64,000 bases of DNA. Source: Kluyvera sp047971185 (GTDB lineage Bacteria > Pseudomonadota > Gammaproteobacteria > Enterobacterales > Enterobacteriaceae). Shown in pieces: positions 33,964 through 41,580 of the stretch; the stretch's first letter is position 1; the number at the start of each line of letters is the position of its first letter. The notes beneath the pieces are model-generated. The model was not told where the DNA came from. It saw nothing but the letters and a program-made list of their open reading frames with translations, and made no database searches. Position numbers and translations under genes: made by a program. The stretch covers positions 138,126-202,125 of the forward strand of contig NZ_JBKDZH010000018.1 in NCBI RefSeq assembly GCF_047971185.1, in the 5' to 3' direction.

Positions 33964-35615
33964 AATCCCTTCGCGACGGTATTTCGTTAGCCGCACTGTT
34001 TATTGTGTATTACCTGGTTCCGCTCAACTTCCGGCTGCTGTGGCAGCCGGACGAAACCCGCTATGCGGAAATCAGCCGGGAGATGCTGGCGACCGGCGAC
34101 TGGGTGGTGCCGCATTTTCTCGGGCTGCGTTATTTTGAAAAGCCGATTGCCGGTTACTGGATTAACAGCATCGGCCAGTGGCTGTTTGGCCACAATAACT
34201 TCGCGGTGCGCTTTGGCGCGGTGTTTTCTATCACCGTGTCGGCGCTGCTGGTGGTCTGGTTGGCGTGGAAAATCTGGCAGGATCGCAAGGCAGCGCTACT
34301 CTCCGGCGCGATCTTCTTAACCGTATTCCTGGTCTACGGAATTGGCACCTACGCGGTGCTGGACCCGATGATTACCCTGTGGATGACGCTGGCGATGGGC
34401 AGCTTCTGGCTGGCGGCGCAGGCGAAAACCAGCGGTGAGCGCTTCTGGGGTTACGTGCTGCTGGGCGTTGCCTGCGGTATGGGGGTTATGACCAAAGGCT
34501 TCCTCGCGCTGGCGGTGCCGGTGATTAGCGTGCTGCCGTGGGTGGTGGCGCAGAAACGCTGGCGGGAAGTGCTGGTCTGGGGCTGGCTGTCGGTGCTGGT
34601 CTGCGTGCTGACCGTTCTGCCGTGGGGGCTGGCGATCGCCGCGCGTGAAAGTGACTTCTGGCGCTACTTCTTTTGGGTTGAACATATTCAGCGTTTTGCC
34701 CAGAGCGATGCCCAGCATAAAGCGCCGTTCTGGTACTACCTGCCGTTCCTGATCGCCGGTAGCCTGCCGTGGCTGGCGCTGCTGCCCGGCGCGTTGCAGC
34801 GCGGCTGGCAGGAGCGCGAAGGCCTACGCGGCGGGTTATATCTGCTGGGCTGGGTGGTGATGCCGTTCCTGTTCTTCAGTATCGCCAAAGGCAAGCTGCC
34901 GACCTACATTCTGCCGTGCTTCGCGCCGCTGGCGATGCTGATGGCGCGCTACGCGGTTGAGGCGGCAAAAGCGGGCGCTAGCGCGCTGCGGGTGAACGGC
35001 ATCATTAACGTCGTCTTCGGCGCGGTTGGGCTGATCGCGGTAGCGGTGGTCTCGCCGTGGGGGCCGATGAAGCACCCGGTCTGGACGCAGATCGAGCTGT
35101 ATAAATGCGTGCTGGCGGCGGTGGCGTTCTTCTTCTGGGCGCTGATGGGCTGGATGTCGATAAAACAGAATGCGCAGCGCTGGACGCTGGCCGCGCTCTG
35201 CCCGCTGGGGCTGGCGCTGCTGGTGGGAATGGCGATTCCCGATCGCGTCACCGACAGTAAGCAGCCGCAGTTCCTGGTCGATATTGTCAGCGAATCGCTG
35301 GCGCCAAGCCGCTACGTCCTGAGCAACAGCGTCGGGGTGGCCGCCGGGCTGGCCTGGGAGCTGAAGCGCAGCGACGTGATGCTGTACGGCCAGCAGGGCG
35401 AGCTGAAATACGGGCTTTCGTATCCTGACGCTAAAGACCGCTTTGTCTCTACCGAGGCGTTCCCTCAGTGGCTGGCCGCGCATCGCCAGCAAGGGCCGAT
35501 CTCGCTGGTGCTTTTGCTCTCTCGTGACGTACAGTTAGCACAACTGCCGCTGCCGAAACCGGATGAGGTGTATGTGATGGGCCGCACCGTCTTTATTCAG
35601 TACCGCCCGCAATGA
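33960..35615 (+). CDS. arnT: Undecaprenyl-phosphate-Ara4N:lipid A L-Ara4N transferase
   Basis: 551 residues (E. coli 550). GT-C-fold membrane glycosyltransferase with about 13 helices; the first periplasmic loop has PDETRYAEISREM, the Asp/Glu motif of the catalytic site. It adds L-Ara4N to lipid A phosphates on the periplasmic side, lowering negative charge and giving polymyxin and cationic-peptide resistance. It is followed by the flippase subunits arnE and arnF. Confidence 0.98.
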   Translation: MKSLRDGISLAALFIVYYLVPLNFRLLWQPDETRYAEISREMLATGDWVVPHFLGLRYFEKPIAGYWINSIGQWLFGHNNFAVRFGAVFSITVSALLVVWLAWKIWQDRKAALLSGAIFLTVFLVYGIGTYAVLDPMITLWMTLAMGSFWLAAQAKTSGERFWGYVLLGVACGMGVMTKGFLALAVPVISVLPWVVAQKRWREVLVWGWLSVLVCVLTVLPWGLAIAARESDFWRYFFWVEHIQRFAQSDAQHKAPFWYYLPFLIAGSLPWLALLPGALQRGWQEREGLRGGLYLLGWVVMPFLFFSIAKGKLPTYILPCFAPLAMLMARYAVEAAKAGASALRVNGIINVVFGAVGLIAVAVVSPWGPMKHPVWTQIELYKCVLAAVAFFFWALMGWMSIKQNAQRWTLAALCPLGLALLVGMAIPDRVTDSKQPQFLVDIVSESLAPSRYVLSNSVGVAAGLAWELKRSDVMLYGQQGELKYGLSYPDAKDRFVSTEAFPQWLAAHRQQGPISLVLLLSRDVQLAQLPLPKPDEVYVMGRTVFIQYRPQ

Positions 35616-35950
35616 TCGCGTGGGCCTGTCTGCTGCTCGCCAGCCTGTTGAGCTGCGGCGGGCAGCTGTGCCAGAAACAGGCGACCCGCCCGGCCCGTAA
35701 AGGGCAGCGCGGGCGTCACCTGCTGACCTGGCTTGGGCTGGCGCTGGCGCTGCTGGGGCTGGGGATGCTGCTGTGGCTGCTGGTGCTTCAGCAGATCCCG
35801 GTCAGCGTGGCCTACCCGATGCTGAGCCTGAATTTTGTCTGGGTGACGCTGGCCGCGCGTCTTATCTGGCGCGAGCCGGTCAGCCGCCGCCACTGGGCGG
35901 GAGTGGCGCTGATTATCGTCGGTATTGCGCTATTGGGGAGCAGCGCCTGA
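35612..35950 (+). CDS. arnE: Ara4N-phosphoundecaprenol flippase subunit ArnE
   Basis: 112 residues with four helices of the EamA/SMR fold; the C-terminal half has PVSVAYPMLSLNFVWVTLAA and EPVSRRHWAGVALI. It pairs with ArnF to flip the lipid-linked sugar to the periplasmic face. It overlaps arnT by 4 bp and arnF by 1 bp. Confidence 0.96.
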   Translation: MIAWACLLLASLLSCGGQLCQKQATRPARKGQRGRHLLTWLGLALALLGLGMLLWLLVLQQIPVSVAYPMLSLNFVWVTLAARLIWREPVSRRHWAGVALIIVGIALLGSSA

Positions 35951-36339
35951 TGGGGCTTATCTGGGCATTAATCAGCGTGGCGCTGGTAAGCGTCGCGCAG
36001 TTGACGCTGCGCACGGCGATGACCGCGCTGCCGTCGGCGACGCAGCCGGTGGCTTTTTTACTGCATCTTCTGCATTTTGAAACCGGCACGCTGGCGCTGC
36101 TGCTCGGGCTGCTGGGCTACGTGGCTTCGATGGCCTGCTGGTTCTTCGCCCTCAAGCGTCTTCCGCTGGCGAAAGCCTATGCGCTGCTGAGCCTGAGCTA
36201 CATGGTGGTGTGGCTGGCGGCGATTGTGCTGCCCGGCTGGCATGAGCCGTTCTCGTGGCGCGGCCTGCTGGGAGTGGTGGTGATTATCGCCGGTGTGATC
36301 ACCATCTTCTGGCCAAACAAACTGACACCTCACCGGTAG
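35950..36339 (+). CDS. arnF: Ara4N-phosphoundecaprenol flippase subunit ArnF
   Basis: 129 residues from the ATG that shares its first base with the arnE stop. Four helices, SMR-like: WALISVALVSVAQLTLRTAM at the N-terminus, LPLAKAYALLSLSYMVVWLA in the middle. It is the last gene of arnBCADTEF, and no break or frameshift is seen in the operon. Confidence 0.96.
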   Translation: MGLIWALISVALVSVAQLTLRTAMTALPSATQPVAFLLHLLHFETGTLALLLGLLGYVASMACWFFALKRLPLAKAYALLSLSYMVVWLAAIVLPGWHEPFSWRGLLGVVVIIAGVITIFWPNKLTPHR

Positions 36340-36418
36340 TCCTAATTGGGCAATGCCGCCTTCCCGGCGACAAAATGTGCAATAATGTCATTTTTGTTGC
36401 ATCTATAAGGGATTATCT

Positions 36419-37603
36419 ATGCCAGCGGCCGACGCCGAGGCGCCGCTTAGCGGTCTGCGCCTCAATCTGCGTATTGTCTCCGTGGTGATCTTCAACTTCG
36501 CCAGCTATCTCACCATTGGCCTGCCGCTGGCAGTGCTGCCCGGCTATGTGCATGATGTGATGGGCTTTAGCGCCTTCTGGGCCGGTCTGGTGATCAGCCT
36601 GCAATACTTTGCCACGCTGCTGAGCCGCCCCCACGCCGGGCGCTACGCCGACCAGCTCGGGCCAAAAAAAATCGTGGTCTTTGGCCTGTGCGGCTGCTTC
36701 CTGAGTGGCGTGAGCTATCTGCTGGCGGCGTTTGGCGGCGGCTGGCCGTTGCTCAGCCTGGCGCTGCTGTGCCTGGGGCGGGTGATTCTCGGCATCGGCC
36801 AGAGCTTTGCCGGTACCGGCTCAACGCTGTGGGGCGTTGGCGTGGTGGGGTCGCCGCATATTGGCCGGGTGATCTCCTGGAACGGTATCGTCACCTACGG
36901 GGCGATGGCGATGGGCGCGCCGCTCGGGGTGCTGTGCTATCGCTATATTGGTCTGCAAGGGCTGGCGCTGGCGATTATGGCCGTCGCCGCCGTGGCGATT
37001 CTCGCGGCGCTGCCGCGTGAAGAAGTAAAAGCGAAAAAGGGCAAACCCATGTCCTTTCGCGCGGTGCTTGGGCGCGTGTGGCCGTACGGCATGGCGCTGG
37101 CCTCCGCCGGGTTTGGCGTGATCGCCACTTTTATCACCCTGTTTTATGACGCCAAAGGCTGGGACGGCGCGGCCTTCGCGCTCACGCTGTTCAGCTGCGC
37201 GTTTGTCGGCACGCGGCTGCTGTTCCCCAACGGTATCAACCGCCTGGGCGGCCTGAACGTGGCGATGATCTGTTTTGCCGTTGAGGTGGTGGGGCTGCTG
37301 CTGGTCGGCATTGCGATGACGCCGATGATGGCGAAGGTCGGCACTTTCCTGGCGGGGGCGGGCTTCTCGCTGGTGTTCCCGGCGCTGGGCGTGGTGGCGG
37401 TAAAAGCGGTGCCGCAGCAGAATCAGGGCTCCGCGCTGGCGACCTATACCGTATTTATGGATTTGTCATTAGGCATCACCGGGCCGCTGGCCGGGCTGGC
37501 GATGGCGTGGATGGGCGTATCGTCGATTTATCTCGCCGCAGCGGGGCTGGTGGCGGTGGCGTTATTGTTGGGCTGGCGGCTAAAAAAACGGCCTCTGGCG
37601 TAA
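36419..37603 (+). CDS. yhhS: MFS transporter YhhS
   Basis: 394 residues (E. coli 405), 12 helices, with the loop motif GRYADQLGPKK after helix 2. It belongs to the YhhS/YfcJ drug:H+ antiporter branch; E. coli YhhS has been tied to arabinose and glyphosate efflux, but the natural substrate is unclear. AAGGGA precedes the ATG. It starts 79 bp after arnF and could receive read-through, though E. coli yhhS stands alone. Confidence 0.92.
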   Translation: MPAADAEAPLSGLRLNLRIVSVVIFNFASYLTIGLPLAVLPGYVHDVMGFSAFWAGLVISLQYFATLLSRPHAGRYADQLGPKKIVVFGLCGCFLSGVSYLLAAFGGGWPLLSLALLCLGRVILGIGQSFAGTGSTLWGVGVVGSPHIGRVISWNGIVTYGAMAMGAPLGVLCYRYIGLQGLALAIMAVAAVAILAALPREEVKAKKGKPMSFRAVLGRVWPYGMALASAGFGVIATFITLFYDAKGWDGAAFALTLFSCAFVGTRLLFPNGINRLGGLNVAMICFAVEVVGLLLVGIAMTPMMAKVGTFLAGAGFSLVFPALGVVAVKAVPQQNQGSALATYTVFMDLSLGITGPLAGLAMAWMGVSSIYLAAAGLVAVALLLGWRLKKRPLA

Positions 37604-37620
37604 ACACGCGAGAGGCCGTG
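37581..37620 (-). terminator. dcrB terminator overlapping the yhhS stop
   Basis: ACGGCCTCT / AGAGGCCGT stems (37589-37597, 37611-37619) enclose the yhhS stop codon. On the minus strand a run of seven T follows, so it is oriented for dcrB and may also end yhhS. Confidence 0.75.
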
Positions 37621-37636
37621 GTATCGTTACGCGCAA

Positions 37637-38194
37637 TCAGTTAATGACCAGCGTATTAATGATTTGCTCGGCCTGAGTCTGCGCCTGCTGCTGGTTGTCC
37701 GCCGGCAGCGTGACCTGCATAGTCAGCAGTTTGTTATCGACTTTACCCAGCACTACGGAAGAGTAGGCGGTCTGGCCTTTCGCAGAGATGATGCTATCCA
37801 GTTGCTGCAGGGTGTGGCCTTTCAGCTCGATGGATTTGTTGGTCACGACCTGCAGCTGCGGGTCGCGGCTGCGCTGCTGATCCTGCAGGCGGGTCGCCAG
37901 CACGGAGAGATCTTCATCGGTGCTATCGCCGACGATCACGATGACCGCTTTCTGACCGGTGGCGTCAGAGTAGACGTGCATATTGTTGCTCTGGGTGCCC
38001 AGCTTACCGCTCTGGTCGGTCATCCCGGCAGGCAGCGTGAAGCTCAGCTTCCCGTCCATCAGGTTAATCGTCTGACCCGCAGCATCGCTGGCGGCAGCCG
38101 AATCCTGTGCAGGGGTGCTGGTATCGCTGTTGTCGCAGGCGGCAAGCCCCATCACCAGCAGGCCAATACCAACATATTTCACCAATTTGCGCAT
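37637..38194 (-). CDS. dcrB: DcrB lipoprotein
   Basis: 185 residues from the ATG at 38194, exactly the E. coli length. The signal peptide ends in the lipobox LAAC (Cys at residue ~20), followed by a low-complexity linker and a PsbP-like fold (MTDQSGKLGTQSNNMHVYSD). It is an envelope lipoprotein first found as needed for phage C1 and C6 infection and later for lipoprotein/OM homeostasis. It is co-directional with yhhQ upstream (73 bp). Confidence 0.95.
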   Translation of the reverse strand: MRKLVKYVGIGLLVMGLAACDNSDTSTPAQDSAAASDAAGQTINLMDGKLSFTLPAGMTDQSGKLGTQSNNMHVYSDATGQKAVIVIVGDSTDEDLSVLATRLQDQQRSRDPQLQVVTNKSIELKGHTLQQLDSIISAKGQTAYSSVVLGKVDNKLLTMQVTLPADNQQQAQTQAEQIINTLVIN

Positions 38195-38267
38195 TGACTT
38201 CTTCCTTTCGCTAAATAGCCATGAACGGCTCATTTGCCTATCTTAACACAACCCGTCAAATGCACCC

Positions 38268-38933
38268 TTAACCTGGCTGCATTGCTGACAAATCAGATTT
38301 ATCTGCCAGCCTTTTCAATAGCATATTCAGCAGTACGCCGTACATCGGCAGGAAGAAAATAATGCTAATGAGCACTTTAAAGCAGTAGTCGACGAGGGCG
38401 ATTTCCACCCAGTGCGCCGCCATAAACGGGTCGGTGCTGCGCCAGAAGGCAATGAAGAAGAACGCCAGCGTATCGCTGATGTTGCCGAACAGCGTGGACG
38501 CGGTCGGCGCCAGCCACCAGCGACGGTTCTGACGCAGGCGGTTGAACACGTGAACGTCGAGGATCTGCCCCAGCGCATAGGCCATAAAGCTCGCGGCGGC
38601 GATACGGGCGACGAACAGGTTAAAGTGCGCCAGCGCGCCGAAGCCCTGCCATTCGCCCATATAAAACAGCGACGAAATCACGTAGGAGACCATCAGCGAC
38701 GGAACCATCACCGCGAACACGATGCGTCGTGCCAGCGGCGCGCCAAAAATGCGCACGGTCAGGTCGGTGGCGAGGAATATAAACGGAAAGCTAAACGCAC
38801 CCCAGGTGGTATGAAAGCCGAAAATGGAGATCGGCAGCTGTACCAGATAGTTACTGGAGGTGATCACTAGCAGATGAAATAGCGATAGCCAGACCAGCGC
38901 ATGTCGGCGCTGAAGCGAAGTAAAGGGCGTCAT
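38268..38933 (-). CDS. yhhQ: Queuosine precursor (preQ0/preQ1) transporter YhhQ
   Basis: 221 residues, the E. coli length, from the ATG at 38933. Six helices and the VUT/ECF-like signature FPFIFLATDLTVRIFG; DVHVFNRLRQNRRWWLAPTASTL is read in two parts. It imports 7-deazaguanine precursors for tRNA queuosine synthesis. The 180-bp region shared with tusA contains a short hairpin (CTGCAA/TTGCAG at 38974-38990); I do not recognise a preQ1 riboswitch. Confidence 0.96.
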   Translation of the reverse strand: MTPFTSLQRRHALVWLSLFHLLVITSSNYLVQLPISIFGFHTTWGAFSFPFIFLATDLTVRIFGAPLARRIVFAVMVPSLMVSYVISSLFYMGEWQGFGALAHFNLFVARIAAASFMAYALGQILDVHVFNRLRQNRRWWLAPTASTLFGNISDTLAFFFIAFWRSTDPFMAAHWVEIALVDYCFKVLISIIFFLPMYGVLLNMLLKRLADKSDLSAMQPG

Positions 38934-39113
38934 ATTGTACCTTTTTAGCGGTGGGGTGAGGGAACCCAATAATCTGCAAACTCATTGCAGGGGCGGAATG
39001 ATACTGCTTTCGTGCGTCATTGCAATGGTTGTTTTTCGCGCAATCGTTAACCTGGTTGCGTCGTCGCGCCGTCGGCGTAAACTAGGCGCGTTTTTGACGA
39101 TGACGAGATGATA

Positions 39114-39359
39114 ATGACCGATTTGTTCTCCAGCCCCGACCATACCTTAGACGCGCAAGGGCTGCGCTGCCCGGAGCCGGTAATGATGGTGCGTAAAACC
39201 GTGCGCACGATGCCGGTGGGTGAAACACTGCTGATTATCGCCGACGATCCCGCCACTACGCGCGATATTCCCGGATTTTGCCGCTTTATGGAGCATGAGC
39301 TGATTGCCCAGCAGACCGAGTCGCTGCCGTATCAGTACCTGCTGCGCAAGCGCCATTAA
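39114..39359 (+). CDS. tusA: Sulfur carrier protein TusA
   Basis: 81 residues, the E. coli length. The catalytic Cys is in GLRCPEPVMMVRK (Cys19), the first part of the SirA/TusA fold. It accepts sulfur from IscS and passes it to TusD in TusBCD for tRNA 2-thiouridine synthesis, and influences Fe-S and molybdenum-cofactor sulfur flow. It starts at the second in-frame ATG; the first is two codons upstream. Confidence 0.97.
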   Translation: MTDLFSSPDHTLDAQGLRCPEPVMMVRKTVRTMPVGETLLIIADDPATTRDIPGFCRFMEHELIAQQTESLPYQYLLRKRH

Positions 39360-39517
39360 GAGTGGGCGAGCGGTGGTGGCCGCTCTCTCCTCCCGCTACC
39401 CCGTCTAACCTTGAGCTGCCTCCCAGTTTTATTGTTTACCCTGTAAAGCTACTAGCAAACTTCTTGATGTGAATCGCATAATTTCCCCTCATTTCCCTTC
39501 CGGCACCTCAAATAACA

Positions 39518-41413
39518 ATGAAAAAATCACTCTTAGCGCTTTTGCTTTGCCTGGGTACTGCTACGGCGATGGCTGAACCGGTCAATATTACGATTCTGGG
39601 CACCTCCGATCTCCACGGTACCTTCGTCCCCTGGGACTATTCGACGGATACTGAAAACCTGGCGGGCAGCCTCAGCCAGATTGCCACTCAGGTCCGCAAG
39701 GTGCGCAGCCAGCAGCCGAACGTCATTCTGGTCGACGCGGGCGACACCATTCAGGGTAATTTCGTCGAGACCTTCAAAAACGATAAAACCAGCCCGATGA
39801 TCCTCGGCTTCAATGCGCTCGACTATGACGTCTGGGTGATGGGCAACCATGAATTCGATTTTGGCCTGACGTCGCTGTCGACCTCGCTGAACCAGTTTAA
39901 AGGCTCGGCGCTGGCCGGCAATATTCTGTGGGACAGCGGTAAACCCTATCTCCCCGCCTACAAAATCATTGAACGCCAGGGGGTGAAGATCGGCATTATC
40001 GGTATGGATACGCCGATGACCGCGGAATTCGCTAAAGGCACCGACCGCATTAAAGGGCTGAACTTTACCGATCCGGTACAGGCGGTGAAGCAAACCATCC
40101 AGCAGATTCAGAGCGAGGTGGATGCCATCGTGCTGGTGGCGCACATGGGGATCGATAACGAGAACCAGCGACCGGGAACCGGCGTCGGCGATATTGCGCG
40201 CGCCAACCCCGAGCTGGCGGCGATCGTCGCCGGGCATATGCACGTGAAGGTCGACAAAGAGGTGATTAACGGCGTCATCGTGACCGAGCCGGACAAATAT
40301 GGCCGCGCGCTGTCGCGTATCGACCTGCAGTTTGAACAGCACAACGGCAAGTATGTGCTGATCAATAAAGACAGCTACACCTATTCCATCAAAGGCATGG
40401 CGTCGGATAAGGCGCTGGAAGAGGTCTATCAGCCGTATCACAAAATTCTGCGCGCCAACGCTAACCGGCCGATTGCCCAACTGAGCGGCCAGGATCTGGT
40501 GCCACCAGACGCGGTGAAGGGCATTCCGCAGGTTCACATTCAGGATACCGGCATCAGCAAGCTGTATCAGGAAGCCAGCCGCCACTACGCGCCGAAGGCG
40601 CAGGTGATTGCGCTGCAAATTGATAACGACCGCCCCAAACTGAATGTGGGCACCATTACGGCGAAAGATATTGCCTTCAACTACCAGTACGCGGGCGGCG
40701 AAATTACCGTGTATCAGCTGACCGGCAAAGCGCTGAAAAAGTACATGGAGTGGTCGGCTGGCTACTTTAATCAGCTGCATGACGGTGATGTCACCTACAG
40801 CTTTAACCCGCAGCGCCGGGCGTCCAAGTATTCTACCAACGACTTCTTCGACGGCGTCACCTACAAGATTGACCTGCGTCAGCCCGCCGGGCAGCGTATT
40901 CGCGATCTGCAAATGGCCGACGGCACGCCGGTGACCGACAGCACGCCGATTCGCCTCGGGATGAACAGCTACCGCATGGGCCATCTGACGCAAAAGGGCG
41001 GCGCGCTGGAAGGCATGCAGTTCCCGGTGCTGTCGGATAGCAAAGCGGAATACGGCGAAGAGGCGGGCACCATCCGCAATCTGACCATTCGCTACCTGAC
41101 CGAGGTGAAAAAAGGCCAGTATCAGGGGCAGGCGGTGCAGCGCTGGCAGCTGGTTGGGCTGGAAGGCTACGATCGTGAACGTAAGATCGTCGAAAAACTG
41201 CTGAATGACGGCAAAATCAGCGTACCGATGAGCGACGATGGCCGCTACAGCAACGTGGCGTCGTTCAACGTGAAGGAACTGCTGTTTAGCGACCCACAGG
41301 CGAAGCAGCAAAAGCAGGCGGCCTTGCAGGCGGCGCTTGCGGCGGCAAACTCACCGGCGGCGAAGAAATTGGTGAGCGACCAGCTGGTCATTCTTGAGGC
41401 GATCAACGCGTAA
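39518..41413 (+). CDS. Periplasmic bifunctional metallophosphatase/5'-nucleotidase (CpdB/UshA type)
   Basis: 631 residues. An export signal (KKSLLALLLCLGTATAMAE) is cleaved near 19. The metallophosphatase domain, ~20-300, carries all metal-site motifs: SDLHG, VDAGDTIQG, GNHEFDFG, VAHMG and GHMHVK. The C-terminal 5'-nucleotidase domain, ~330-630, binds the nucleotide. Length is nearer CpdB (647) than UshA (550), so 2',3'-cyclic nucleotide phosphodiesterase or nucleotidase activity is expected in the periplasm, for nucleotide scavenging. E. coli has no gene here between tusA and zntA; a REP cluster follows, suggesting insertion or loss at this place. Confidence 0.88.
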   Translation: MKKSLLALLLCLGTATAMAEPVNITILGTSDLHGTFVPWDYSTDTENLAGSLSQIATQVRKVRSQQPNVILVDAGDTIQGNFVETFKNDKTSPMILGFNALDYDVWVMGNHEFDFGLTSLSTSLNQFKGSALAGNILWDSGKPYLPAYKIIERQGVKIGIIGMDTPMTAEFAKGTDRIKGLNFTDPVQAVKQTIQQIQSEVDAIVLVAHMGIDNENQRPGTGVGDIARANPELAAIVAGHMHVKVDKEVINGVIVTEPDKYGRALSRIDLQFEQHNGKYVLINKDSYTYSIKGMASDKALEEVYQPYHKILRANANRPIAQLSGQDLVPPDAVKGIPQVHIQDTGISKLYQEASRHYAPKAQVIALQIDNDRPKLNVGTITAKDIAFNYQYAGGEITVYQLTGKALKKYMEWSAGYFNQLHDGDVTYSFNPQRRASKYSTNDFFDGVTYKIDLRQPAGQRIRDLQMADGTPVTDSTPIRLGMNSYRMGHLTQKGGALEGMQFPVLSDSKAEYGEEAGTIRNLTIRYLTEVKKGQYQGQAVQRWQLVGLEGYDRERKIVEKLLNDGKISVPMSDDGRYSNVASFNVKELLFSDPQAKQQKQAALQAALAAANSPAAKKLVSDQLVILEAINA

Positions 41414-41436
41414 GCGTTCCGGGTGCCCCCGGCCTA

Positions 41437-41580
41437 CAGTTGTAGGCCGGATGAGGCAACGCCGCCATCCGGCACTTTGCGCCGAACCGCCTGATGGCGC
41501 TACGCTTATCAGGCCTACAGGGTATGTAACCCATAGGCCGGGTAAGGTGCAGCCGCCACCCGGTACCAAGGGCTGTGCGG
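41437..41580. repeat. BIME: three REP units after the nucleotidase gene
   Basis: Alternating REP cores: GCCGGATGAGG...CCATCCGGC (41446-41473), GCCTGATGGC...ATCAGGCCTAC (41489-41518) and GCCGGGTAAGG...CCACCCGG (41537-41564), between convergent nucleotidase and zntA genes. Confidence 0.85.

Noticed and set aside
38934..39113. A preQ1 riboswitch upstream of yhhQ
   Set aside because: Only a weak 6-bp hairpin is visible; I could not find the known aptamer cores.
39533..41311. A 592-codon reading frame antisense to the periplasmic nucleotidase gene
   Set aside because: The sense protein has all catalytic motifs; the antisense frame has none.
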